64,000 nucleotides of DNA from Protonemura montana (taxonomy: Eukaryota > Arthropoda > Insecta > Plecoptera > Nemouridae), in the NCBI GenBank assembly GCA_947568835.1, contig OX387602.1, forward strand, positions 17,287,021-17,351,020. The letters are read 5' to 3'. The position numbers and the translations under genes are program-made. The notes under the pieces were generated by a model, which saw only the letters and a program-made list of their open reading frames with translations, made no database searches and was not told the DNA's origin. Within the stretch, counting starts at the first letter, position 1; the number at the start of each line of letters is the position of its first letter. Below are positions 10,641 through 22,272 of the stretch, piece by piece.

Positions 10641-13600
10641 GAATAGAGTAATACAACTGTTATCCATAATTCCATGTACCAATTATGTTTTACTCCCCTA
10701 TTAATTGATCGTATACCCACAAAAACACCACGTTGGGATTCGGAATATAATTACGGTTGACGTGAAGACATCACTCCTCCTCAATTAGCATGGTTCAGTA
10801 TTCGACGCGTGATAATGAAGCGAGCCTGGTATCAAAACAACGTGATGTATTATTTTCCTCGTTTCGGACAATCAATCATCCCTGACGTACACATCAGCTG
10901 ACTTCCAGTTTGAGTCAACTGTTTGAAATTTAGAACTTCCTCCATCTCACCTGACAAGTTCACTGTCTAATTAATTCGATGTTTTGTACTTGTTAAGATG
11001 TCCGCTAGCACATGAGATAAAATTTGAATTGACCAGTGTGCGCAGAGTGTAGTTCTTCGGTATGCGACTAGCTACTGTCTCATATCAGAACCATATGCCA
11101 GCTTGTGTAATGAGGCTCTAATGACACCAACTTCACTTGTTTATTTTGAAATTTACTTTGTAAAAATGGTGAGTCGCTAAAAATTCATGTGACAGCAGAC
11201 TGAATTGCATAACCTTGGCTTCACATGTGCCCAGGAATGATTTTAAATCGGCACACATTCGTCAACTGTCACTTCATAATGTATTAGAATTTGGAAGCAT
11301 CGATTCGAAGATGATCAGATTTTCAATGCATGAAACCAGTTTGGTGCGCGCATATCCGAGTAACCAATAAAGGTAGACTTTTTTCATTCAGTTTTCAGTT
11401 TTATGACCGGTCGAAATTACCTGGTTACTCTGTCCCATTTCCAGGCCGTTCGGAGCCGACCCATTGGTTTGTTCTTGCACCATAATGACCACTTAAACGA
11501 TGCAACTTTTCTGTTCAGTAGGTGTACAGAAATCACAGATCACCTACGCCACATTTTTAAAAGCAGCAAAAGAAGATGTTTCACGCATTTATAAGAGAAA
11601 AGACACGTGAGCAGATGTGTACTTCTATAAAAAAAAACTCGCGATTGATTAAAAAATAATTAAAACACACAAAATCTAGCCGGTCACGTAGTTTTCCCCG
11701 ATAAAATCGTCACTTTTATTCATAACACCATCTCTACACAATCTCTGCTATGAATCAGCTAGCGGCTCCAAACGACGGTGCTCACCAGTCTGACGATCCG
11801 TTCCTACTACCAACTCCACACTCACTTTCGTGTGCTGCTACCCAGTCGGCGACGGGCACCTTTGGTGAGGGGGGGAGATCACTCCAGGTAACACAACAAA
11901 GGTACGGAGCCGCACGGAGGGAGAGGAGAGCGTCAACTTCCCCCGGCTTCATCTCAAGACACACAGACTCGGTCGCGTTGCCAGCTCTTAGATATTAGCC
12001 GTCGAACACGTGACCTAGTTAGACGTCTTCACCGAAATATTCCTGTATTGATGCACTTTCTATTATATTGTGGTAAAAGTATCGGATCGGCATGACGTAC
12101 TATTCACTTTTTTTTTTCTTTAGTCTAAAACTATTGTAGTATGATTTACTAGCTAATAAATACAAATAATACGCCTGTAACGGTCGTAAACAAGTACCAA
12201 TGCTAAGCACAATTGGCGTAGCTATGTATCCAACCTCTATTAATTTATTGGTTTGATTTAGTGACACAGCAATTTTAGCAATTGCAACGATAAGTCAACG
12301 CTAGACAATTTAAATATCCAAACTCACCGAATATTCAACTTCCAAAATAAGATAAGATCCTGTACTAGCAAGATAATTAGTATCGCCTTTATTGCCTTAC
12401 TTTATTATTTCTTAGTTACTTCTTAGATCTGTACTCACTTAGTACTGCCGGTCCTTAGATCTGCTACCTTGCTCGAACGTAACCGTCACAAGGCATGCAA
12501 AATAATCTTACAGAGATACGCAAATAGAGGCTGTGTTTTCTGTGCCGGATTACCGTTAGACATGGGAAATAGATCTTGAATCTTGATACAATTTGCCAGC
12601 AGGTTTCTCTAATTGCCTAATTGCCCGGACGATAATAATTGTTAAATTGAAAACACTGATATGGGCATAAGTGCACGCACGAAGGTTGCGCTGCATTCAA
12701 CCGAAAACTGGTCGAGCCCATGGTCTACCAATATTTCGTCAAAGTCATTCTTCAATTAATCATTTATGCACACCATGCCGACCAATTTGGCCTTAATGTC
12801 TTTTCAAGTAGATCCAGTTAGATTGGAAATTAAACTATTTCCGTTTATTTTGAGGGTCACTTTTTATTAATACGATACGTAATGTATATTATCATATTAA
12901 ATCTCTACCACGCTTTGCTGGACATTCTAACATATTTAGATGAACTGCATTTAATATTAAGCGTAAACAACGTCACCAAATTGCATGGTACTTCATAATA
13001 AATATAACAGAGAAATTATATATATATGTTTTAAAGAAGATATTGACACTTTATATGTATGACACGTTGAACATACATAATCATGCTGAAAAGACTTCCG
13101 CCTACTTCTATTTTAAATACCTACCTGTTTGCCATGTCGCGTCGCTACGTACGTAGCGGCATCGAAAACGACGTCGTCGCCCCAGGCGTCGGCGTCGGCG
13201 TCGATCGTGTTGATCGGCAAATAGCTGTGTTTCAACCCTCTCGACCAAGACATCGCAGGAACCTATCCTCACCTTCGGTATCGCCCATGTCGTACTGGCA
13301 CGAGATAGGTTTGCATAGCGCTAGCAGTATCAAGCATATGGAAGCAATCATTGACGAGGTAGTGTACTTTCACTCGAGCGTGTTGCTGTTGTTATTATCT
13401 CACGACCACGAGCGAGCAGTTGAGGAACTTGAAGGTGCAACGACGTTGCCAAATAAAGGCTAACAAGGCATCAATATTTGTAATCTTTGTTTTTATTTCA
13501 AATGCCTTTACGGATGTTTTGTCATAACCCGTAAGAATACCTCTAATCGAGAATGCACACCTTGGGTCTGCAGAATAACAAATCACAAAAACATTTTTTT

Positions 13601-13756
13601 GAAAGGGACTAGGTCAACTGAACGTGAAAACAATTTAGCATGATTTTTCCATCAAGTACGAACGTGGTAAAAATATTTATCCAAAATTCAAATTAGTTTC
13701 GTAAGTAATAGTGAAACTGAGATCCAAATATTTACGCAGTCACACAAATAGTTATT
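10641..13756. other. Intergenic, no supported gene
   Basis: Spacer between the LINE and the SLC5-like gene. Two locally GC-richer islands occur. At 11.75-12.0 kb there is a minus-strand GTGAGC donor, and it could be an untranslated first exon or promoter of the DPP-like gene. At 13.13-13.35 kb there are GTCGGC repeats and a perfect CGCTACGTACGTAGCG palindrome. TTTATT at 13492-13497 is a plausible minus-strand AATAAA signal for the SLC5-like gene. Nothing else is recognisable. Confidence 0.45.
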
Positions 13757-16596
13757 TCACGTCAGTTCTGTGTTTTCCGTTACAGTTCTGTTTCTCAAGG
13801 TGAGCTTTTTGCTGCTCATTATGTCATTCATAGTATTGATAATGAACACTTGTTCGACGGACAAAGCGTTTGCGTTATCGTTAGCCGAGTGGTTGGTAAC
13901 ATTGTCGGACAAATAACGACGTGGCTTGCCTGGCATCATCTTGCTGATCTTCAGCACAAGCGGGTGAATCAATTTCTCGTCGTAAAGGTCAGCCTCCGAG
14001 TGACCTGCGAAATGTGAATGTCATGTCCGATGTCAGTTATTGGATCGATCCTCGTCGCCTTCCAAAGCGTAGCCTCTTACCTGTGAAACAGCTTATCACG
14101 ACGCCAGCTACGACCGTAGCTGTGCACCCAAGCATGGCATAGTACATGTAACTGATCGAGTAAAACTGATTTAGTGGGGTGCTGAAACATGAGACCCAAT
14201 TAATTACCGTAAACAGTTAACCTACACTTCAAATAGGATGTTGTATTGTTCCTCATTTAGATTTCTAGTGCATTCACCTAAGATCCGAAAAAATGTGCGA
14301 TTCATTTGAAAGCGTGCGAATCTGATAAATTGGCGTGGTGATGTGACTGAAAGTATCGTTCTTGCACTCTTCGATAGAAGTGGGCAACATGTCAAAGGGT
14401 GGTTTTACTAGTGTTAAGCTGCCGATCGTGATCCACATGCTCAGAACGTGCCCAATAATCATTCCCCCGGCGGCGCCCTGTGACAGGAAACTCGTTATTT
14501 GAACAAGTGGTGCCTTGTTATGTGTCGTAGGTGCTTCGGGGTACCTTCCAGTTGACACAAGGGACGAGCATGGCTAGTAAAAAGACGCCCAGCATCGGGC
14601 CACTAGTTGCAGACGCCATCAGTACCGACGAGTCAATGACGCCGGATAGCGTCGCGACGGCGAAAGCGACGCCAGAAGCCATTACACCGTACAATGTACC
14701 TGTAATATATTACCACGTGAAACAGAACAGCAGGCGTCTGTTAGCATCATTTATATATCAAGATGGAATGAGTATGTCCGTATGGTCTATTTGAGAAGTC
14801 ATCATTTCCATTAAAGCTAACCACTAGCCTTGTGCATTAAAGCTAGTTGGTGTGTGTAGTATATATTTTTTTTATTTCATGTTTGAAATTAAAAAAAACC
14901 ATTTCGTGGCACCAACCGCGGTCATGTCTCACATTCAATGAAACTGTTGTGTCATCCTGCCTTAACACCTTTTACTTGCCAGATTTGTGTGTAACCAGCT
15001 GGCGTTATTATATTCGCACGTACCAATACATTTGATGGCGAGTAACTGGCCAGCATCCGATAACTTCCTAAACCTAGGTATGTGCTTGAAAAAGTCTTCC
15101 CAGGTCACCGTCGCCAGCGAGTTGAGGTTCGAGACGGCGATACTGAGTGACCCGTTCAAAAGGCAAGCGACGAAAAGACCCACGAAACCTGGCATGAACA
15201 CAAACTTGTCCTGTAAGTAAAACGGGACAACCTCGTCGATCTTGCTGATGGCACCAATGGCGAGCGGATCGCAACCAGCGTAATTGGCGAAGATGACCAT
15301 CCCTACGACCCAGGGCAGGCTGAACAGGACGATCACTAGAGGGATGTTGCCCATGAGCGCACTGAAAACAACGCATTTTGTATTGAATTGGTATCGACAC
15401 GGCGATTGAAAAATTTAATATTTTCACAGACCTGACGTACATTGTAACGTCGTGGAGCGATCGCATGCTACAATAGCGCTGCACGAAGTTTTGCTGGCAT
15501 CCTTGCACGGATGCCGATATGAAAACTTGTCCGAACAATGCAGAGAATGCGGTGACACGAATCGTTGGATCTATATCAAAACTAGAAACACAGCTAGCCG
15601 TTATCAACATTTCGATTCTCAAGTATCCTCCATAAATTCCAACATGTCTTGAACTCACTTGAAAAAGTTTAGGCGCCCACCATCAAGTGACGCTTCGTAA
15701 ACAGGCGCAACGCCTCCCACTGAAATCGTTCCTTGGATTATAATCGCCACGCAGCATGCAATCATCGCAATTCCTTGGACTATGTCTGCGTGGATTGCCG
15801 ACTTCAAACCTCCCTAATTTGTGGAAATTGTATGCCCTATCAATGGCTACTCATACTGATCGGCAACATGCGATTGATTTGAGTTGTAAGTTTCATGAAG
15901 GGTCGAGCGTACCATAATATTAAACAGTGTGCTGAGACTGCTAATGGAGATGATGGATACCCAGTACGGCATCCCCATGACGGTTTTGAGGGCAATGCAG
16001 GGGATGAATACTGTTACCCCCATAGTGAGCAAGCTCCGAACGACGTAAGTCAATGATGCGAGCCTTCGCACGGTCCGGGACCGAAATCTCATGTCTAAAT
16101 ACTGGAAGCAAGAAAATACTTGAGAAACTTCACTGGTCGAATTTGCAATAGATAGACAAAATTGTAAGTGTCTTCATCGGACCTGGTAAACAGACGTGAT
16201 CTTTAAGTTGAAGTAAACAGGAACAAATACGAAGCAAATGATAGGATACGCAAGAATAGTCCCGTATATTGTTTCCCACATGGCACACCCTCGAAAGAAC
16301 AGCTCAGATGGAAATCCTGAAATATTGCCATGGTCATTATGAAGAAGATAGAAATTAGAAACAGAATTTCTCGTTGAATTTCGGAGTTCAGTATTTTTAC
16401 CCAGGAAAGACCGCACACCCAGCGTACCCCTCGCCAGGGAAAACATCATTGCGTACATGGACACACTACCGGTGGCGAAAACGTAATCTGCCTTCGTCTT
16501 CATTTTTGGCCCCCAAAATCGGTTGTAGAGAGGCACTAGCGATGACCCGACGATAAAAAACGCGAATACGACATAATCCCAAATCGTCACAGCCAT
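13757..16596 (-). CDS. SLC5-family sodium/solute symporter (SMCT/SMVT-like), complete, 10 exons
   Basis: Sodium-coupled transporter of the plasma membrane, closest in pattern to the monocarboxylate/multivitamin branch of SLC5 that is expanded in arthropods. Exons: 16596-16401, 16316-16183, 16101-15913, 15813-15659, 15581-15441, 15361-15024, 14699-14545, 14477-14278, 14181-14081, 14004-13757. All phases join, giving 618 residues, the usual length. The start MAVTIWDYVVFAFF matches the conserved WDY at the beginning of TM1. Later blocks include FPSELFFRGCAMWE, YLDMRF, GGLKSAIHADIVQG (family pattern GGmkAViWTDvfQ), NFVQRYCS, SGxLSxxxSxLNSLATVTWEDF-like sequence in exon 6, and a final hydrophobic helix ending VVISCFTG before a polar cytoplasmic tail. 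The substrate cannot be read from sequence. A candidate AATAAA signal lies 260 bp downstream. Confidence 0.93.
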
Positions 16597-17266
16597 TTTC
16601 AGGAGTATTTTCTCAAGTGCAGCTAACAAACGGTGAGTATGTGGGGTACAATCACGGCACAGGATGTACACGAGCTCTCACGGACTAATTATATACTTAA
16701 CTTCACGAAATCAATTAACTTCTTAGTGACTGGTAGCTATCTTCTTCCGTTGAGAACAAAGTGAATGAAATAAACTAAAGAAGTTACTAGGCAGACAATA
16801 AACTATCGCGCTGTACCCCTAGATCTTGCAGAGGAACAGTGTCTGCTAGCACGTGATTTATTTCGCAATTCACCTGGTTTTCTTTGAAGTAAATTTATGG
16901 ACGTTTAATCCAGGTGAGCATTGTGTGAGATAAGGCATGCATGTCATGATATTGTCTTCAAAACGCGTGCACAAGAGATGACATTATGGAAACACAAATT
17001 TCACCGGATCCAGCATTATCTGTGCAGCATAAATTAGTGAAAATTAGGAAATAATAACAAAACAACTTGAAAAAATAACTCGTTTTTGCATGACTAGGCA
17101 TCCCAATTCTGTTCAGTCGGTTGCTCAAAATGAAAAAAAAACATTTTTGCTACCTACGCTTGGGTTTTAACTGCTATTTCCTACCCTTTGTATTTTGTTA
17201 GGATTTCTTGCTTCTAGAGCCCAGAGAAGCCGAACACTTATTTCAGTGTTATTCCATCTCATACCC

Positions 17267-17594
17267 AGTGGCGGCTCGTGACTGTTTTTCTTGGAGGGGC
17301 GGCAGTAAAATTTCTTCCCCCCCCCCCCCCCCCCCCCCCCACAACCAGCACCATAAGTAATGAACACTGTAGTAGGATTTCAATATGGTAACATTAAAAT
17401 TCAACATGCGATATTTAAAAAAAAGTTATCATTGAATTCTTGCTGTCAAGTCACACATTGGATTCATTTTCATTGCACAAAAACGTAGCCCGGCGGCTGG
17501 CCGAGGCTGCCCGAGGGCGGGATTTCTGCTGCCCCCTTGGGCTTGCGAGCGACGACACACGTTCAAGGCCATACCTTAGAGCCATTACCACGCA
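17267..17594. mobile_element. Probable non-autonomous hAT-like element
   Basis: The left end is CAGTGGCGGCTCGTGAC followed by GGAGGGGCGGCAG. The right end carries the degenerate inverse (CTGCTGCCCCCTTGGG, then GAGCCATTACCACGCA). An identical 8-bp direct repeat CTCATACC flanks it (17259-17266 and 17595-17602), the length expected for hAT target-site duplications. A 24-base C tract (17317-17340) lies inside. The right terminal repeat is imperfect, so this is a probable rather than certain call. Confidence 0.5.
17317..17340 (+). repeat. Poly-C tract (24 bases)
   Basis: Uninterrupted run of C. It lies inside the hAT-like element and is prone to length error in assemblies. Confidence 0.9.
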
Positions 17595-18725
17595 CTCATA
17601 CCTGAGCAGGGAGGACGGCAGCTCTTGTTGCCCAAAACAGAGCAAGCGGCGGCGTTTAGGCTCTAAAGGCAGCAGACATGTACTGCCTACTGGAACGTCT
17701 CGTTGCATTCGGCAGCTCGTGCTGTCGGCGCGACGCAATTAGCGCGTTTTTTTGCATTTCGAAAGTAGCACCTATTTTAAAACACACACAACGCGAAGAA
17801 CAATAATAATAGTAATATTACTTATAATTATTATAATAATAACAATTATACTTTTATTCTGTCGAATTGCTAGGGAGGGCAGGCGCCCCGCAGCCATGAG
17901 AAACCATGAGAAATGCGTGACACCCTGATATTACCTCACAGTTATTGCCATTGAATACAGAACATCAACTCAATCCAGATCATTTACACTACCTACTGTA
18001 AACTACGATTCGTACAGATACTAATCAGTCGCAGTAGTATTCCTTCAAGTCCTCTTTGCTATCTAAATTGTTCTATCGACTAACATGGACCACGGCTGGT
18101 GGCAGTGGCACCTGGTCAGGCAAACCTGTACCAATTGACCACAAGTTGCAAGCTTATTCTCAGCTCTTTGAAGCACTGAAACCAGGAACTGAAATAAGAT
18201 CTGAAAACCAAAATTTATAACTGAAACGCTGACAGGCAAGTTGTGTCAATTTAATGACTCGTAATCATAGATACAAAATTATAATTCAAAAATGCTGAAA
18301 ACAAATAACACAATTTTCATGTGGTCTAGGTACATTTATTATTTCCAAAATTATAAAAATTTAATGAAGTAACATAACATGTTCCACTTGTCAAAACTGG
18401 TCGTCGATCCATTGCAGACGTTCAAATGATCATTTACACACATTAGATAATAATAATAGCCAAGTAAAATGTTTAACTAATAATTGAGATATTATTTACT
18501 TAGACGAATTGGTGAATATATTCGGTAGGTGAGAACTAACTATGAATACAGAACATAAAACAAAATATTATGAAAATGACATTTCTTTCAATATTACAAA
18601 AAAAAAGCAGAGAAAGTTTTTCTTCATTTTTTTCATCAGAACAAACAACACTTTGCCTGAATATTGCTGACAAAAAAAAAGTACCTCACTTGATATTTTT
18701 TACTTCCACACATTGTGTCCTAAAT

Positions 18726-21545
18726 CTAAGTTTTCTGGTGCTTTGCTGCTGGCCCCCCACGATGGGAGTCTCGATCCCCCTTCCTCTTGTTTCCGCCTCG
18801 GCCACGGAAGCCTCCCCTACCTCTGCCTCCACGGAAACCTGTAGAGCATAATCAGCATTACGACTCGAGAAGACAGGAACCGATTGCTCTCTTAGCTTCC
18901 TAGGTAAGAATGAGTTAACACATTAACATGAGATATATGTTTCTTGGGTTCTATTGAACCTTACAAAATCTTAAGAAGCAAATATAACGTCAGCTAAAAT
19001 TTTAAATTCATGTTGCATCATCAGCAATGGCGGTGCTTGAACTCATCTTCTTGCCAATAATGGTGAAGCGCAGATACAATGGCAATTTTCTTTTGATTGA
19101 TTATTGGGGTTTAACGACGCACTGTTTTGACAACTCCCCCTGCCGCACTGGTCTAATGGAGTTGGTGAATGAGCGGACAATTATGAGGATAATGATTAGC
19201 CTAGCCTAGAAGGGAGGAGGGGAAACCTGGTGCCAGCATGTAGCCTACTCCTGTAGAAGAGCAACAAGGGGACCACCGGCTTAATGTCCCTTCCGAAGGA
19301 CGGTACAACGCGAACATCAGGTTTCCTCTACAAATTCATGTTGTCAAGAGGTTGATAAGCCAGGTGAATGAAGTTGCTGTACTAACTTCCATCCCTACAA
19401 CCTCTCTCCCAAACAGAACTGGTCATGTGTATGATGGTCACCCAACCAATTTTCTTCTTCTAGCCTAATTGGTGTTTTTCCCTCACACCCTCCGCTTGGG
19501 ATGCTCTCACATATATTAATTATTTATACCTTGCTACCGATACAGGTAGTTATAATATGTAATGTAAGGCCAGCGACATTAAAAGCAAGTTTTTCAGCGG
19601 CATGTTGACAATTAAGCCAAAATAAATAGTTAATTAGATTTGGTGTACTAAGGAATTAAAGTTCAGTTGAAAATCTGACATGAGTTTAAGTCTCACCTCG
19701 TCCCCCCCGGTTCCCATGTCCTCGGCTACGTCGGTTGATGACGTCGTCCCTGCTCTTTGTCAGGAATGTGTCCTCCTCTTCGCCCTCCAGCACACGCACC
19801 TCTAGCTCGCTACCACACACCTCGATTTTACCATCGTCCATCTTGTCGAAGATCTGCGAAATGCAACAGATACACAATGAGTTAAGTGGGTGGAACTTGG
19901 GTGCTTGTAACGCCTGAATCATTGAGTATCAAATGGTAATTTTATAAGTTTTGGTAAAGTTTGAAAAAGGTGAAAGGACACTAGATTCCATCCATTTGAA
20001 TGATCTTTATTGTTAGTCAAGCCAACTGCCACAAACTATGTAGACTTAAGGTAGATCATCATACAAACATGAAATGAATGACACAGCAATTAGAGTCCAC
20101 CACACACTTTCATACAATGAGTAGGTACTTCCAACCAAAAATAATTGTTATTGAATATGGTTTGAAACAGTACCCAGCCCACATGGCTACTTGCATCAAG
20201 AAATATATACAATGATAATAGAAATTATTAAATGTTCCAAGCCTACTATAAATTAAACTGTTGTCCATACCTCCTTTGCTGTGTCTTTTTCCAGACGAAC
20301 CCAAGCCTCACTGTCACCCTTGTTGTACGTGACAAATGCGACCTCTGCCCCAAGAGGTGCCAGCTCGGACTTGATATCTTCCCGAGTGATTTCCCCGGTG
20401 AAGCCTTGCAAATGCAAAGTGCAGCCCTTTGCGAAAGCTCCAAGCTCTTTCTTCGCGCCCGGTTCCTTATTCGCGCCTGACTCCTCTTTCACTTTGCCCT
20501 CTTGAGCGTCGTGCTTCACCTTTTCTTTCTTCAAATCACGCTCCTTACGCTTTAAATCCAGATGATCAGCTCTGAAAAAGCAAAATTGTTACTTATCAAA
20601 TTCAACGACACAAATTCAATAACACACACTCAACACCTCTAGACATAAAGAAGTGTTAAATAGTGTACTTACTGCCACATTCTTTTGACTTCAACGTCAT
20701 TATGTTTAAAAGACTCCAGCTCCATGAAGGCTTTAGCTGACTCTATCTTTCCGTACATAACATAGACAGATCCTTTGAAAATAACTTCACCGGTAGCTTT
20801 GTCTTTTAAGGTTCTCATGTACAAATTATCAATTGCTCCATATTTTGAAAATATGACAAAAAAATCGTCCAGCGTCATGCCTTTGTCCGGAAAACCTTTG
20901 GCATAGATGGTCCTAGTAACCAATTCTTTTCTTCGATCCTCGTTGAGGATCGGCAAAGGTTTCTCTGAAGATCTACGAATTTTTTTGCGGTCGGTACTAA
21001 TTTCAATTATCTTTGCATCTGATTTAGCCACGGCATCTATAATTACGTCAGAATCAGTAGATAATGTTGCAAGCCGTTTGAATTTCAGCATTATATCTAG
21101 AGGGATCCATCCCTCGTCAAGCTTAATCTGCTCCTGAAGGAACTTGTCTTTTGGCAGGTTTACATCACCAAAGTAGTACTGAAATAAATTAAAACACAGC
21201 AGTTAGTAACCAAAGAGTGATAAAATAAAATAACAATTCCTATTGTTAGGAATTGTACAAGTGGTGCACTTACTCCTAATTAAGATGATGACTTAATCGT
21301 ATTAAGAACCTTATTGATCAATTTACCTCTACTTGTTTAATAATTTTTTTTTCTAAGACAGAAATATCTTTGCTGCCATTCTGTATTTCCTCAGTATTGG
21401 AAGCAGGTTCTACCAAACATTCCGCCGCAGCTTTCCCATTACCAATGGGTGCGACTACCAGCGCTTCTGCAGCAACTGTTTCTGTTGGAAGTGATTCCAC
21501 CGCAACTGTTTCCGCTGCAACAACTTGCGCATCTGGCTCAGCCAT
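18726..21545 (-). CDS. SSB: La ribonucleoprotein (lupus La/SSB homologue), complete, 5 coding exons
   Basis: La binds the UUU-OH ends of RNA polymerase III transcripts and chaperones tRNA and 5S RNA maturation in the nucleus. Coding exons: 21545-21327, 21178-20673, 20571-20271, 19853-19697, 18838-18726, joined in phase to 431 residues (human about 408). Order: an acidic/Ala-rich N terminus; the La motif from about residue 63 (KQVEYYFGDVNLPKDKFL); RRM1 from about 163 (RTIYAKGFPDKGMTLDDFF); a charged linker; the second RRM (CTLHLQGFTGEITREDIK); and a GR-rich basic tail (GFRGGRGRGGFRGRGGNKRK) ending KHQKT. The start codon lies five bases after a TTGTTACAG acceptor, so there is a spliced 5' UTR; donors near 21710 and 21995 are candidates. 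Intron 4 contains a 5S-headed SINE. The gene starts head to head with NFS1. Confidence 0.96.
19093..19500 (-). mobile_element. SINE copy A (5S-rRNA-headed family), in La intron 4
   Basis: About 400 bp, nearly colinear with copies at 58.0-58.4 kb and 59.3-59.74 kb. Shared blocks, read on the minus strand, are TGGGTGACCATCATACACAT, then CACCTGGCTTATCAACCTCT, GGTGGTCCCCTTG, GGAGTAGGCTACATGC, CCTTCTAGGCTAGGCTA and the tail CAGTGCGTCGTTAAACCCCA. The 5S-like head is shortened and altered in this copy. Confidence 0.8.
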
Positions 21546-21550
21546 ATTAA

Positions 21551-22272
21551 CTGTAACAATGGCAAATCAGGTAAGAAAGAGTAAAATAACAGCAGAATAC
21601 TGTCTCTCTTGATAATTATGTTTAAGCATGAAGCCAAATTTAGAGGTATAGGAGACGTTTGTGTTGGGAAGGGGAGGAAATTTAAAAACTTCCTTTTACT
21701 ACTGTACTAAAAGTACTTACATCTGGGAACTAATTTTGAGCAAAAATATGTTCCTGGGTAACCGGAGCGTGGGGTAACACCAGTCATTTGAATTTAAAAA
21801 TTCGGTTCGTTTAAAAATAGAGTGTGAGGAAAATGCAACCCATTTTGAGGTTAGTCGACGTGCCTACGTTAGTCGCTCGTTTCGTCATTCTTTTTCACTT
21901 ACTTGAATAGCTTTCCCTGAGTTTTCAATGTTGCATTAAACGTACGGAATAAATGTTAAAGAATAATAAAATTAGGCTTTAAGAAGGGTAGTACTTACGG
22001 GATTGTAGTTAGGATAACTTTAAACAAAATTTCCGGCGAAACACACGTGCAATTCTGAACGCCAAGATAACTGTTGGTCGGAACTGCCGAAGGTCATATG
22101 AATTCACCGCCCGTTAAACTTCCGAACGCAGTGAACCAGTGATCTGGGTTTGAGTCTTCGTTGAAGCCCGAAGCCCGATCAAAAATATAGTGTGTGTCCA
22201 TACAAGCATAGATACAAGATTCTGAAATTACAATTTCATCACTTTAGCTTTAAACTATCACTTTTCGTCGAA
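21551..22272. promoter_or_regulatory. Bidirectional promoter region, La / NFS1
   Basis: The La start codon (minus, 21545) and NFS1 start codon (plus, 22273) face away from each other across about 730 bp. La 5' UTR exon(s) probably lie inside, since strong minus-strand GTAAGT donors occur near 21710 and 21995. No TATA box or other defined element could be assigned. Confidence 0.5.

Larger units (their letters stand above)
16597..18725. other. Intergenic between SLC5-like gene and La 3' end
   Basis: No coding exon is supported. It contains a hAT-like MITE (17267-17594), a GC-richer block to about 17740 with overlapping chance ORFs, an AT-rich microsatellite-like stretch near 17800-17850, and the probable La 3' untranslated region (minus-strand AATAAA at 18335-18340). 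Confidence 0.5.

Noticed and set aside
11782-11998. Possible first coding exon of the DPP-like gene
   Set aside because: A GTGAGC donor is present, but the phase does not fit the phase-0 join the next DPP exon needs. At most it is an untranslated exon.
13083-13463. 126-codon plus-strand ORF
   Set aside because: Low-complexity GVGVGVDRVDRQ stretch from GTCGGC repeats, with no recognisable domain and no flanking splice or promoter evidence.
15074-15658. 194-codon minus-strand ORF over the SLC5-like gene
   Set aside because: It reads through an intron and then a wrong frame of exon 6. The spliced frame matches the transporter family instead.
17440-17742. Overlapping 100- and 95-codon ORFs on both strands
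   Set aside because: They straddle the end of a hAT-like element in GC-rich DNA and have no family resemblance.
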